A stretch of DNA of 64,000 nucleotides from Cacajao melanocephalus (GCA_963573385.1 CAUYLG010070586.1:1-64000), one strand, 5' to 3'; numbered from the stretch's first letter, positions 1 through 15,693 are shown. Notes: generated by a model from the sequence alone, not told the origin. Translations and numbers: made by a program.

Positions 1-59
1 TCCTTCCTTCCTTCCTTCCTTCTTTCCTTCCTTCCTTCCTTCCTTCCTTCCTTCCTTCC
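1..59. repeat. (TTCC)n simple repeat
   Basis: Tandem TTCC tetramers with a single irregular TTCTT. The array probably continues left of the window. Confidence 0.95.
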
Positions 60-840
60 AGAAATGGGCCCTCTGGGAATAACTACATAGAGAATGGGGT
101 GGAGAGTTCAACCCCTCATTCCCTAAACAGGTACCAAGCCCTTCTTGGCAGGTGCAGACCAGGGCCTGGAAGAAAAAGACAGAGTTGGTGGCCACAGTAG
201 GGGAGAGGATTTAAAAAAAAACAACCCACTCGGTTAGCTTCGAAAGACCAAGGCTTTGGCCCCAAGACCTTCCTTCCAGCCCTGAATTCTCTGATCCTCA
301 GTTCTGGGAGGGCAGGAGAGGAGGGGCTGGATGACTCAGTGGCTCTCTGGGCAGAGTTTGTTCCAGCCCAGGGGCCCAGGGAAGCCCCTTGTGGGGAGGG
401 GTAGCTGCTGGTCACATAAGCTGCAACTGGCCCTGGGACGCCCCATCGTCACCCCAGGGTCATGACCCCACAGGAAAACAGGCTTTGGGACCCTCCCCTG
501 GCCAAGGCCTCCTCAGCCTGCCCTGCCTGTGTCACCACCCAGCCTGGCTGAAACCTGATCCAGAGAGATAGAGCCGGCTGCGCCAGCCGGTTATGTCTTA
601 ATGTAATTTAGCTGTAATCGCAGTGTGTTTTCCCTCGCTATAATTAGTAAAATGTGGTTGTTTTCTGTGTTCCTGGAAGATGTCTGAACCAGAGCCAGCT
701 CCCTGTAGCTTTTCTGACAGGCTCTTCCAAACAGGCCCACTAGCAACACAGTGGATTTACCAACACTATTTCCCCCCTTGACCTGAGTTCCCCTAATTCC
801 TGAGTGGAAGTCTCTCTGTCCTGGCCCCTGTGGACACGTC
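60..840. other. non-repetitive intergenic DNA
   Basis: No gene seen; short frames only. It holds the palindrome and TAAT/RUNX-type block listed separately. Confidence 0.6.
574..662. promoter_or_regulatory. candidate distal element with RUNX and homeodomain sites
   Basis: A perfect short hairpin (CCGGCTG, 3-base loop, CAGCCGG) is followed by an AT-rich run with CTATAATTAGTAA (638-650) and TGTGGTTG (653-660), a RUNX consensus. It is not in a known repeat. RUNX2 is a known skeletal partner of FGF18, so a link is possible but only inferred. Confidence 0.3.
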
Positions 841-844
841 CCAG

Positions 845-905
845 GGTTTAGCACGGGGCCTGCACACTGTAGGTGCCCAATAAACCTGAGTGAGTGATTG
901 AGGGA
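845..905 (+). mobile_element. L2 3'-end fragment
   Basis: The pattern cacggggcctgcacactgta followed by GTGCCCAATAAA is that of the L2 tail. Confidence 0.45.
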
Positions 906-980
906 TCAAGCCAGCAACAAGAAAAAAGGATGTAGGAAAAGAATTCCTTATTTAGGATGTCCACAAGACCCTCAAAGAAA

Positions 981-1672
981 GGCATGTGTTGTGTGTGTAT
1001 GCTCCCAGGCATGTGTGTGTTGTGTGTTGTGTGTGTGCTCCTAGGTGTATGTGTGTTGTGTGTGTATGCTCCCAGGCGTGTGTGTGTGTTGTGTGTGTGC
1101 TCCCAGGCATGTGTATGTTGTGTGTTATGTGTGTGTGCTCCCAAGTGTGTGTGTTGTGTGTGTGCCCTCCCAAGTGTGTGTATGTTGTGTATTGTGTGTG
1201 TGTGTGCTCCCAGGCATGTGTGTGTTCTGTGTGTGCTCCCAAGTGTGTGTGTGTTGTGTATTGTGTGTGTGTGTGCTCCCAAGTGTGTGTGTGTTGTGTG
1301 TTGCATGCATGCACTCCCAGGCGTGTGTGTGTGTGTTGTGTGTGTGCTCCCAGGCATGTGTGTGTGTTGTGTGTGTGCTCCCAAGTGTGTGTGTTGTGTG
1401 TGTGTGTGCTCCCTAGTATGTGTGTGGTTTGTGTTGTGTGTGTGTGTGTGTGTGTGTTTGTGTGTGTGCTCCCAGGCATGTGTGTGTTGTGTGTGTGCTC
1501 CCAAGTGTGTGTGTGTTGTGTATTGTGTATGTGTGGACTCCCAGGCGTGTGTGTGTTCTCCCAGGCGTGTGTGTGTTCTGTGTGTGCTCCCAAGTGTGTG
1601 TGTGTTGTGTATTGTGTGTGTGCTCGCAGGCATGTGTGCGTTGTGTGTTGTATGTGTGCTTCCAGGTGCAGC
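981..1672. repeat. GT-rich minisatellite, about 20 units of roughly 35 bp
   Basis: Each unit is a (TG)n run with TTGTG breaks ending in a spacer such as GCTCCCAGGC or GCTCCCAAGT. About 20 spacers can be counted, in two main types that partly alternate. The array lacks stop codons in several frames because of its composition, which makes long but meaningless ORFs on both strands. Alternating purine-pyrimidine runs could form Z-DNA. Likely variable in length between individuals. Confidence 0.95.
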
Positions 1673-2314
1673 TGTCCTCATGTGGGTGTGTCTGGGATAC
1701 TGGGCACAGCCAGCTATGCATGGGGCTCTACCAGCTTGTGACGTTTGTCTGTGTGTTCCTGCCAGACAGCACTGTGTGAGTGAGAATTCTGTGTGCATGT
1801 GCACAGGGCCACCCAGAGAGCACCGGAACTGGCCCTGAAGGCTCTGTTGACTGCGACACAGCAAAGACTGTGGGGCCCTGACTGTCCCTGTCCTGCACGC
1901 AGTGCTCACAGCCTTCTGCCTCCGATCATCCTTCCGCACAGTCCTTTGTTATTTTACTCAGGCATCAGCAAACATCTCTCAGGTCCTCCTGTGCTGTCAT
2001 CTGCCACTCTTGGAGGCTCTCCATTGGGTCTCTCTGTAGCTTCTTACTCCTCCACGTATTCATTCATTCAATGAACATTTGTTAAATAATTACGTGGGCT
2101 AGTTTGTGGTTTTGTGGTGGTTTGTTGTTTTTTTTAATGAAAGATCAAGATTCACGTTTTCTGCCTTTGCCAGTTCTCTCCTAATGAAAAACATGTTTCG
2201 GATCTCTTATTATTTTGTTATCAATCGCTGTGTAAAATAAAGTGGAGATAGCACCCACCCAAAGAGATTTTGTGTACAGATCACAGTCTAAATTCCTTGG
2301 CACAGTATTTCACA
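1673..2314. other. intergenic DNA without recognised gene
   Basis: No exon or clear repeat seen, apart from a CATTCATTCAATGAACATTT piece near 2060 that looks like an L2 end. Confidence 0.5.
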
Positions 2315-2455
2315 GAGGCAGTAGGGCAGTCAGGGGCAAGGACTCCCACGAGACTTACTTACGTAGCCTCAGGCAGGCTACTTCACCTTTCTGAGGGCAG
2401 TTTAAACATGCGTGATGTGTAAGTGCTCAATAAATGTTAATTATTATGCTATGTG
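2315..2455 (+). mobile_element. MIR fragment
   Basis: The run ctcaggcaggctacttcacc, then CTGAGGGCAGTTT and GTGCTCAATAAATGTTA, follows the MIR middle and 3' parts. Confidence 0.55.
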
Positions 2456-3035
2456 GGCTTTGCATTTTCAATCAATTGATAACGCTTGGAAAGTGCCGCC
2501 AACAATCATTTCTCCAACCCAGCACCCAAAGTTGTGTTGTGTTCTTGGCAGAAATCAGGAACTAGCTGAGCATCTGCATCAGAGGAATGCCGAGCTCTGG
2601 TTGGCTGAATTTGCCTGGACTCCGGATGTTCTGATTGGCTGGGACACAAGTGGGTGTGGCCCATTTCTCAGAGCACGCTTGGCAGTCATTCTTGGAGAAT
2701 GACATCAGACTAAGGATTTGGCATTTTACCTGGGTTATTGTTCTTTTTATCTTTTCTCGAGAAATCTCACCAAATGTCCAGCCCTACGATTTTTGCATAT
2801 AAATTATTCCAAAACACATCTCCCCTTACAAAATGTGTAATTGTGGTATTTGCCCAAGGGCGCTTGGGTGGCTGAAGCGGGAACATGTGTTTGAGTGCAA
2901 TGATGCTGAGTTCCACCTTCTCACGTTAGGCAGGGGGGTGTTCTGGGGACCTTGGCACCAGGCCTGTACTCATGTGAGAGCTTCCGATTCTCCTTGCAAA
3001 TAGGGCCTTTCTCCCTGCCAGGCGCAGGAAGAAAT
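2456..3035. other. intergenic DNA without recognised gene
   Basis: No gene, RNA or confident repeat seen. Confidence 0.5.
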
Positions 3036-3319
3036 TAACTTTTTAAAAAATGTGGTAAAATGCACATAAAAATGTTACCATCTTTCAAACTGCAAGAAGG
3101 CTGGAAATAAAGAAAAACAAATTACCATCTTAGCCATTTTTTCAAGAACAGTTTAGTCATGTTAAATGCATTCACATGATTGTTCAACCCATCTCCAGAA
3201 CTCTTCATCTTGCAAAACTGAAACTCATGTCTGTTAAACAGCAACTCCTCATTCGCTCCTCTCTGCAGCCCCTGGTAACCACCGCTCCATTTTCTGTCTT
3301 GATAAATTTGACCATACTA
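3036..3319 (-). mobile_element. L1 (L1M-type) 3' end, first part
   Basis: Plus-strand text such as CATCTCCAGAACTCTTCATC and CCCCTGGTAACCACCGCTCC is the reverse complement of the L1M 3' UTR. The element is continued at 3630 after an Alu insertion. Confidence 0.8.
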
Positions 3320-3629
<310 letters not shown>

Positions 3630-4205
3630 ACTATTCTAGGTGCCTCATATATGTGGAATCATGCCATATTTGTCTTTTGTTGACTTACTTATTTTCTTTA
3701 GCATAACATCTTCAAAGTTCACCTGGGTTGTAGCATCTGTTAGAATTTCTTTCCTTTTTAAGTCCCAAATAATATTCCACTGTAGGTGTAGGTCACACTT
3801 TATCTATTCATCCATCAAGGGCCGCTTGGGTTACCTCCCCCTTTTGGCTATTGTGAATAAAGCTGCCACAAATATGGCTGTACAAATAACTGTTCAAGTC
3901 CATGCTTTTCATTCTTTGGGGTTTATACACAGAAGGAGAATTGCTGAATCATATGAAAATTCTATTTTTAATTTTTTTGAAAAACTCCACATATTGTTTT
4001 CCATAGCAGCTGCATCATTTTACATTCCCACCAACACAAATGTTTCCGTTTCTTTTCCATCCTTACCAACATTTTCTATTTTCTGAAAGTTTTTTGTTTG
4101 TTTTTTGTTTATTCTTTTGACAGTAGCCATCTTAATGAGTGCGAGGTGTTATCTCATTGTGGTTTCGATTTGCATTTCCCTAGTGATTGGTGATTGTGTA
4201 AGGGA
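3630..4205 (-). mobile_element. L1 (L1M-type), second part
   Basis: Continues the same L1: GGCTATTGTGAATAAAGCTG, ACATTCCCACCAACACAAAT and TTTGCATTTCCCTAGTGATT are the antisense of L1 ORF2 end and 3' UTR. Frames are broken. Confidence 0.85.
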
Positions 4206-4280
4206 TTCCGTTTTGAACCATGAAACCAACTGGGAAATTTTTCCACCCCTAGTACCATCTCTGAGACCATAAGTGATTGT

Positions 4281-4587
<307 letters not shown>

Positions 4588-4829
4588 TGATTGTTCTTTT
4601 TTATTAATTAATTCATTCATTGCTCACTGATTCCTTTGCTATGCTTTAAATGCTGTACTGAGCTCTCCACAGATATTTAGGAGAGATACAACACCAAGGC
4701 AATGTTACTGAGAATAGATGTGTGACATGACATTCAGATGCAACAGGGAGAACTTCATATGGCCATTGAATACATGAAAACATTCTTCACTTTGCTGATA
4801 ATCATAAAACTCCATACCTAAACAAGAAG

Positions 4830-5134
4830 ATTAATTTTCTCTTTTTTTTTTGCCCTATCTTTTGGTAAATATTTAAGATTTAAAAGATCAATAATAATAT
4901 TAACAGTATGAGAAAACAGATACACATATTATAAGTGAAAACAAAAATGGAATCAACATTTTTTGAAGATAATTCAGCAAGTACACATCTATAATTTATG
5001 CTAAAGTAAAACTGGGGCAAGTACACAAAGATAGGAATTTTACAATAATACAAATGACCATCAAGAGAGGATTAACTAAATAAATGATGATATGGTAGGG
5101 GAGAAGACAGGGGCAGTGAAAGATGTCTAAAACA
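4830..5134 (+). mobile_element. L1M remnant, first part
   Basis: The text AAATGACCATCAAGAGAGGA followed by TTAACTAAATAAATGATGAT resembles decayed L1 ORF2/3' sequence. Strongly diverged. Confidence 0.45.
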
Positions 5135-5325
5135 AAAGGCTGCCCTCCAGATCTACAGGTTCCACATCCTTGGTTCAACAAACCGCGGATGCCAAACTCA
5201 TGGGCTGATTTGTTGTATCCACAGGTTCCTGCAAGGCAGACTGTGAGACTTAAGAATTCCTGTATTTTGGTGTCACGGGAATCCTGGAACCAAACCCTCA
5301 TGGATACTAAGGGAATGACTATAAG
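5135..5325. mobile_element. MER2/Tigger-type DNA transposon remnant
   Basis: Ends read CTGCCCTCCAGATCTACAGG and CTCATGGATACTAAGGGAAT, with TCCTGGAACCAAACCCTCAT inside, as in MER2. Much of the middle is missing. It splits an L1M remnant. Confidence 0.65.
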
Positions 5326-5545
5326 CTAAAGTAAATTGCAGAAAAGTTTACAGTGCAATAGCATACATATATAAAATAGAGAGGTAGACAAATATTTTGT
5401 TAAATATTCTGAAAAGATATATGCTGCTCTTAATAGTGGTTCCTTTGATGCGATGGGTTTTAAAGATGTCTTCTACTTTTTGCAGGTCTGCATTTTCTTT
5501 GCAAATGTGTTTGTGTTTTTCTGCTTATAGAAAAAATAATAATAT
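5326..5545 (+). mobile_element. L1M remnant, second part
   Basis: Text such as TAATAGTGGTTCCTTTGATG and a T-rich end fit a decayed L1M 3' part. Weak. Confidence 0.4.
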
Positions 5546-5559
5546 TTTTTAAATAAATT

Positions 5560-7682
<2,123 letters not shown>

Positions 7683-8350
7683 AGTTCTTTTTTTTTTTTT
7701 TTTAATTTTTAACTTTTCTGTCAATGCTTTTTTTCTCAGATTTTTAACACTAGTTTTACTTCATTTTCAAGTTTTGAAAAATAGGAGAATTCACATAAGT
7801 ATCAAAATTTCTGATTTGACTTAAAACACTAGAGGCTCTGACCACAAGGGGTCTATTCTCCCATGAACCCAGTGTGGGAATATAGACCCCCTTGGCAACA
7901 AGGGACTGCAGCTGATGGAAGCCACCGCTGCTGCCAGGTGTGTCTCTAAAGTTCACCACACTCCCCACCATTCCCTATTGCCTCACACTTGGGCCCCTCA
8001 CTAATTTACCCTGCCCACTTGCCCTGTATCATGGGAGCCTGTGGCTCCTGTGAGGTTGGCGTCACCTGTCTCTGACCTACCTTTGTCTCCCTAACACCCT
8101 GAGAGCACCTTGAGAGCAAACCTTCGCCATCTCTGCCTTTCCGAGCTGAGACAGACAACTGGCTCAGAGCTGGTGCTCAACAAAGGATTTGTCAAGAAAA
8201 CACCTCAAAGCCCCTATTCCCCCAGGAGGCCAAAACGAAGTATCTACAGCACCCAGGGACAATGGGGCACATTTCTCTCCCTCTTGATCCAAGTTCCCCC
8301 TGGACACTGGAGGGCCCACATCCCATGTTCTCAGCAAGGCCTCTCCTTAC
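7683..8350. other. intergenic DNA, L2-like end at 8090-8190
   Basis: A T-run and AT-rich patch, then non-repetitive DNA. The text AACTGGCTCAGAGCTGGTGC followed by TCAACAAAGGATTTG is L2-tail-like. Confidence 0.45.
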
Positions 8351-8800
8351 CCTCTGTATTAGTTAGGGAAAACTAAGCCCTGCCACAGGTAGTCCTGGCT
8401 CCTCAGGGAGTGGCTTTTACACAATAAAAATGTGTTTCTCCTTCATATCACAGTGTGATACAGGTGCTCCTGGCCAGGCAGCGTCCATGCAGTCATTCAG
8501 GGCCCCAGGCAGCCTCCATGCAGTCATTCAGGGCCCCAGGCAGCCTCCATGCAGTCATTCAGGGCCCCAGGTAGCCTCCATGCAGTCATTCAGGGCCCCA
8601 GCCTCTTCAATCTTGTGCTTCCATCCTCTTCCAGGCCCTCAGAGTCCTCTTCTCTCAGCCAAGGAGCAAGAAAAGAGAAGGGGGCTCATAGGAGGGCTCT
8701 TTGAGCCAGCCCCAAAGTGGCATGAATCACTCCCACCACACTCCACAACCTAGAAATCATGTCCATGGCCACACCTAACTGGAAAGAAGAAAGGGACTAG
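8351..8800. mobile_element. old LTR/DNA-type interspersed repeat, family uncertain
   Basis: TATTAGTTAGGGAAAACTAA at one end and ATGGCCACACCTAACTGGAA at the other have the look of an old mammalian MER/MLT repeat. It contains the 31-bp tandem repeat. Confidence 0.35.
8473..8602. repeat. 31-bp minisatellite, four copies
   Basis: Unit starts CATGCAGTCATTCAGGGCCC and ends CAGGCAGCCTC. Copies begin at 8486, 8517, 8548 and 8579, almost identical, so the expansion is recent. Confidence 0.95.
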
Positions 8801-9129
8801 CAATGGAGTCATGTGGCAAGGAGGGGCAGAGAACACAGAGATGGATGAACACGGAGTTCTCACTGCCAAGCCCTCCTCGTCCTTCTTTTCTACTCAGGAG
8901 GAATCCCACAGAGGTGCTCCAAACTCACAGGGACTTAATCTTTCAAGAGCAAGAAGCTAAGAAGAAAAGTCTCTTATTCTCACTCCCAGCCTTGTTCAGT
9001 GAGTCCTCCCAGGAACTGTTTTAATTGTCTATCGCTGCTATGTAACAAGTAACCCCAAAAGGGACTCTGCAACGGTGTGAATAGCAGGCATGCTTTGCTG
9101 GACCAATCTAACAGTCTACACAGGCGCTC

Positions 9130-9275
9130 CAGCAGGGCAGAGTAGAGCAACATAGGACCTTTGAGTCCAGCCAACCAGGGTTCAAATCCCAGCTGCAACA
9201 CTTGGCAGCTGGCTGACCCTGAACATACCACTTAGCCTCTCTGAGGCTCTGTTTACGCATCCTCATAGAGGGGTA
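9130..9275 (+). mobile_element. MIR
   Basis: ACCAGGGTTCAAATCCCAGC and CTTAGCCTCTCTGAGGCTCT match the MIR core. Confidence 0.75.
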
Positions 9276-9279
9276 AAAG

Positions 9280-9420
9280 CACTGTGGCCTTGGGGGCCCT
9301 CCTGTTCCGCCGCCTCCTCAACTTCTACCCACTTTTATCTCTTAAATATTGAGATTCTAGATAAGATTCTTCTAAAGGAAGAGAAGCAACAGAATGTGGA
9401 AGTTAAATCACAAGCTCCAG
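9280..9420 (+). repeat. local duplicate, copy A
   Basis: Shares CCCACTTTTATCTCTTAAAT, TAAGATTCTTCTAAAGGAAG and the surrounding text with a second copy about 0.93 kb to the right, in the same direction. Confidence 0.85.
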
Positions 9421-10200
9421 ACTGCCTGCCTTTCGGGGCTGCCGGAAGGATTCGCTGCGATCATGCTGAGTCCTGGTCCTGGGCCCCACAAAGTATTCCA
9501 CACATATTATTAGTTCCCATGTCCCCAGCCCCAGCAGGACCCACCTGACAGTGCTCCCCCACCACAGGATATGTCTTGTACATACTGCGGAAGTCAGAAA
9601 ATTGCAGAGATTCGACTCCTACAGAAGAACAAGGTGAATCGCAGGTGGGAGCTGGGTAGGAATTCACTCCATTACACAGAAAGAGGATTTCACATGGTAT
9701 GGGGACCATATCCCCCACCAGTGCTCCCAAACTGGACATTCAGCCAGGGGGCCATTGATTCAACTCATGTGACCACAGGCTGCTCCGGGACCCGGGATCC
9801 TACCTGGAAAGGTGTTTGGAACTGCACACTTCTCAGAGGTGAGAAAAGGGCCTCTGGTTTACTATGGCTTGGGGGAAGGACTGAAGGAGATTATGGGGAC
9901 CCACATATCTGTCCCCCAAGCCACCCCTTGGCTGCCACTGCCTATGACAGCACGTGTCCCAGAGTCTCCAGTCAGGGCGAAAATCTCTTCATCAGGGGTA
10001 AAAGATTATCTGCCCAGTTGCTGAGGCCAAGGATTAAAGCATCTACCCACATCACCCAAGGCCTGGACCACATCTCAAAGTCAAGGCAGCACCCACAGAG
10101 GGAGCAAGTGGTGGTCTGGGGGCTCTACCCTTAACCAGCTCTGGGCCCCGTGGGCAAGTCCCTGCTCCTCTCCGGGGCCTGCAGAGGGAGGCATTCAATC
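9421..10200. other. intergenic DNA without recognised gene
   Basis: A 187-codon plus-strand frame crosses this stretch, but it has no recognised domain. Not called. Confidence 0.5.
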
Positions 10201-10205
10201 AGGGG

Positions 10206-10358
10206 TTTTCAAACTGTGGCCTGGGAAGCTTCAGGCTCCTGTACCCCCACCGCCTCTGCTTCCACCCACTTTTATCTCTTAAATGTTAGGATGCTGGATA
10301 AGATTCTTCTAAAGGAAGAGAAGCAGCAAAATGTGGAAGTTAAGTCACAATCTCCAGA
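10206..10358 (+). repeat. local duplicate, copy B
   Basis: Second copy of the segment near 9.3 kb. About 85-90% alike by eye. Followed directly by a MIR. Confidence 0.85.
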
Positions 10359-10359
10359 G

Positions 10360-10560
10360 GCAAACAGACCTGGGTTCAAATAAGTAAGCTCAGGCAAGGC
10401 AGTTCACCTCATTGATCCTCAATCTCTCCATCTGTACAATGGAATAAATACTGGAACATAGCCCCGTTTGGGTTGTTCCTAGTATTAGGGGAGATCATGT
10501 ATGTAGAACTCTTGGTATTGTGTCTGCCATATGGTGAGTGTTCTATAGATGTAGCCTAAC
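10360..10560 (+). mobile_element. MIR
   Basis: AGACCTGGGTTCAAATAAGT, CTCCATCTGTACAATGGAAT and the 3' part are in MIR order. Confidence 0.75.
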
Positions 10561-10724
10561 AATTATTTGGAAAAGCTGCCGAATTTCTAGAAGGTTGACA
10601 ACCATTTGCTTTGGTGATCTCTGATCACATCAGTCCACCTCCAGCTCCCATCCCAGCCATCCTCCCCACCACAGTGGCTGACTCTGGGTGTCATGGGCCC
10701 TCTGTGTTGGGCCTGGGACCCCCA

Positions 10725-10920
10725 TGCTTAGACCTGGATGCTTGTCCCAGCTCTGTCACTGACCTAGCTGGGTGGTCTTGGGTGAGTCATTCTACTCCTC
10801 CAGATCTCGCTCCTGTCATCTATTAAGTGGGAACGATGGCAGGATCTATCTTCTAGGGGTGTTGTAGGGATTAGTATGGCACCTGACACATAATAAATGC
10901 TCAATAATTGCTGTAATGAT
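10725..10920 (+). mobile_element. MIR
   Basis: CCCAGCTCTGTCACTGACCT, then GGTGAGTCATTC and AATAAATGCTCAATAATTGC, give a nearly full MIR. Confidence 0.8.
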
Positions 10921-11330
10921 TACATTTAGTTGTGGTAGGCAGTTTGGGGTTTTTTTAATCATGTTGGGAGGGTGGGCGCCCTCTAGTGGTGAAGCCCCAC
11001 CTGGTGGGGATGCCTTAGCCTTTAGCCTGGGTGGGTAGGGTAGTGAAGGAAGGACCCATGGACCCAGATCTTAGACTGGACCTTCTTGGAACCAGGAGTG
11101 AGTTCCAACCCAGGGCTACCACAGCCGGCCCTGGGACCAGTGATCTGTAAGCTGGCTTGGCAGGGAGGGCAGAGAAGGAAGTTGTGGCTTAGACCCCTGG
11201 GTAAACAGCTCTGCAAAGAAGGAACAGAGCCCAGCGTGGAGCCAGAAGACAGGCAGGGGAGGGTGCAGAGGCACTTCTCATTCTTTCCTCTTCTATTGCT
11301 AGACACACCCTTACCACCATTCTCCCATTC
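10921..11330. other. intergenic DNA without recognised gene
   Basis: No gene or clear repeat seen. Confidence 0.5.
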
Positions 11331-11445
11331 CATTTTACAGGTGGAAAAACCGAGGCCCACAGAGGTAAAGGCACTCTCCTGTGGTCACACGGGACATCCA
11401 AGGCAGAATGCAGGCCAGCATCTGGACCCCAGGCCCGGTGCTCTC
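11330..11445 (-). mobile_element. MIR fragment
   Basis: TTTTACAGGTGGAAAAACCG then AGGCCCACAGAGGTAAAG is the antisense MIR core. Confidence 0.7.
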
Positions 11446-12060
11446 TGCTCCACGCTGCAAGGTGAGCTTGGCCAAGCCAGGCGATGGGAAGCAGAGGACA
11501 ATTCATTGAATCATACAGTGAAATTTCAAAGAAGAAGGGGAAAAAAGCAGCAGGCGGAGTTCCCAGGGCTGAAGCCCTGCCCAGCTGGTCCCAGAGCTCA
11601 GGGAGGGCGGGAATGACGCAGCCTGGGCCCAGGGCAGTCTCAGGAGCACCATTCGCCGGGAATCTGCAGGCAACGGCAGCCAGAAGGGCTGCAGAGGCTC
11701 TGGGTAGGATGGCTGAGCCGGCAGCCCAGGCTGACTCCACATGGGTGCCAGGATTCCCTCCATCACAGAATCCAAGAGGACCCCCACCTATCCCCAACCC
11801 CCACACATAAACACAAAGAACAGCCCAGGCTGAGCAGAACGCACGGACAACAGAAGCCTCCTCTGCAAGGAAGAGGTCAGCCTGGAGCAGAGAAATCCCC
11901 ACAGACCCATGAGAGGGGCGGCCACGAGCAGGAGTCCAGGCCCAGCTGTGGCCTGGGACTGAGGCTGAGGGCTGGAGGCTGTGGACACAGCCAGATCCCT
12001 TCCCTGTTCAGACGGGCTCCCTTCCTGTCCTCCAACCTGGGAGGCCTCGCCTGCTATGTG
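11446..12060. other. intergenic DNA without recognised gene
   Basis: GC-rich, with a 237-codon minus-strand frame that I regard as chance. Confidence 0.5.
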
Positions 12061-12404
12061 TCAGAAAAGCTTTCTCACGAGTTATAGCTCAGCTGAGACC
12101 CACAACGCCTCTGTCGGATCATCCCAACCTACAGGCAAAGGAGCTGAGGCTCCACGAGGGGAAGGGGCTGCAGAGCTTCAGAGCCATCCCCATCCAGCAT
12201 GCCTGTCTGACATCATCCCCTTTGACATCTTGAGATCTGCAGCATTAGGTTAGGGGAAGGAGGGCATGGATCTGGTCAGCCACTGGCCCCCAGGGCCCTG
12301 GTAAAATGCTAGCACTATCCCCTACCCCAGCACTCACCAGCCCCCAGGCCCCAGTGATCGCACGCTCCCAAGGCTAGATGTGGAAGGAGGTGGTACATGG
12401 TGAC

Positions 12405-12560
12405 ACAAAGAAAGCAGGCTTTGGCTCAACTGAACCTGAGTTCAAATCCTGGCTCTGCTGTATATTTTCTGGATGACCTCGGACACATCATTTACATCTC
12501 AGCTACTCAGTTACCTGAGCTGACAGAAAAGCATAATATCCTCTGTACATGGCGTTCATA
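12405..12560 (+). mobile_element. MIR
   Basis: CTGAGTTCAAATCCTGGCTC followed by GATGACCTCGGACACATCAT fits MIR. Confidence 0.7.
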
Positions 12561-12564
12561 GTGA

Positions 12565-12770
12565 AAATAAGAGCTACCGTTCACTGCACCCTTTGAGGTC
12601 AGGACCTGTTCTCATCCCTGTAGCTACATGAGCTGATCTAAGCCTTTTTCAGCAATGCCCTGAAGTATTATTACTCACACCTCCATGTGCAGAGAGGAAA
12701 CAGAAACATCCAGGAATAGGCAGAGTAGGGATTTGAACTCAGCCTGTCTGATCCCTGAATACTACGCTAC
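12565..12770 (-). mobile_element. MIR
   Basis: Antisense MIR: CAGAGAGGAAACAGAAACAT and GTAGGGATTTGAACTCAGCC. Confidence 0.65.
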
Positions 12771-14451
<1,681 letters not shown>

Positions 14452-15330
14452 TGGTGATAATAGTTCCCACCCAAAGGGCTGCTGCAATGAATGCTCAGGC
14501 GGTGCATGCTCCTTTCTGTGGATCTTCCTGCTCTGCACCCCCACCCAAGTCTCTCTGGTCCCGGTGAAGCCCCGGGTGGGTGTCCAACCTTCCTTAGCAG
14601 TGGGGAAGGCCCTCCCCTTGGCTCTGCCGTCTTGCCTGTGTATCGCAGCTGCTCAGCGGAAGATGCACACAGCCATATTGGAGGCTCTTGCAGAAAGACC
14701 TGCAGACTCTCACCACCAAGGCTCCAAAGGACCCAGCCCAAGGCACCCCTGCACTGTCACCTACTGGAATCAAAGTGAGGTCGAGAGGGGCCACCCAGAT
14801 TGACATGTGAAGGCCCAGGTCAAGTTTGTGTCTCCTGCTCCAAGAGTGGCCTTGGCCCCTCCGAGCCCTATATTCCCCTCTGTGGAGCGGAGCATGTAGG
14901 AAAGCTCCCAAGGACTTCTGCCGCTCAAGTAGGTTGTTAGCCTAGGCTGAGCAGAACCAAAGGGATGCAAATTCAGCCTCAAGGCTGCCCTTGCCTTTGT
15001 TTGCTTTATTGAGTAAAAGAAAATACTTTGAACATTTTATGGGGACTTAGGGAGGGGAGGAGGGGTCGGGGAAGGCTTCATCCAAGAGAAACAGCCTCCA
15101 AGAAGGATCCAGCCAAGAAAACCTTAGGCAGGGGCGGGGGGTGGTTCTCTGAGCATGGCTGGGGATGGGAGCCTGAGGGGAGACAGGAGCTAGGAGAGGA
15201 GCGGAGCACTGCAGATGAAGAAGAGACCCCCTCAGGTTGGTCCTTCCCCCGCCAGCCAGTGCCTCCTTTCCTGCTACAGCTGCTGCCCCAGGGGCCACCC
15301 AGAAGCCCCAGCTCCCCCATCACAACCACT
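14452..15330. other. intergenic DNA without recognised gene
   Basis: No gene or clear repeat seen; several overlapping short frames only. Confidence 0.5.
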
Positions 15331-15334
15331 TGGG

Positions 15335-15462
15335 CACGTTCATTCATTCCTTCACGCACTCATTGACTCATTCACTCATTCACACAGGCAGTCACTGTTC
15401 TGCTCATTCTTTCTCTCTTTCATTCATTCCCTCTCTGGTTCATTCATTCACTCACTGAGGCA
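15335..15462. repeat. degenerate (CATT)n / (CACT)n repeat
   Basis: Repeated CATTCATT and CACTCATT tetramers broken by other sequence. Confidence 0.8.
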
Positions 15463-15693
15463 CTGGCTCAAAGATGAATAGTCAAGGGCCCTGTCCTCAA
15501 GGCATTCTCTGGCTAGTACAGGACAGTCCCTGAGGAGGCTGTAAGAGGCCAGGGAGCCCTCCCCAGGAAGGGGTGAGTTTGGGTAACATGAGTGCAGGGC
15601 ACCAGGTGGTCAAGGGAGAGGGGAGGCAGTCCAGGAGAATGGCACAGAGGTGGGCAAGTGCACAGTGTGTTTTAGAGAGGGCAAGGGCAGCAG

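Noticed and set aside
981..1672. CRISPR-like array
   Set aside because: Spaced repeats here are a simple-sequence minisatellite in vertebrate DNA, with no constant repeat and unique spacers.
1655..1672. GCTTCCAGGTGCAG, resembling the end of the FGF18 signal-peptide exon
   Set aside because: It is on the plus strand, opposite to the gene and far downstream, inside the minisatellite. Chance match.
848..1939. Very long ORFs (up to 363 codons) on both strands rich in His/Thr or Cys/Val
   Set aside because: They are read from the GT minisatellite, which lacks stop codons by composition. The low-complexity products have no domain.
11189..11902. 237-codon minus-strand ORF
   Set aside because: Overlaps a MIR and has no recognisable domain; competing frames on the other strand.
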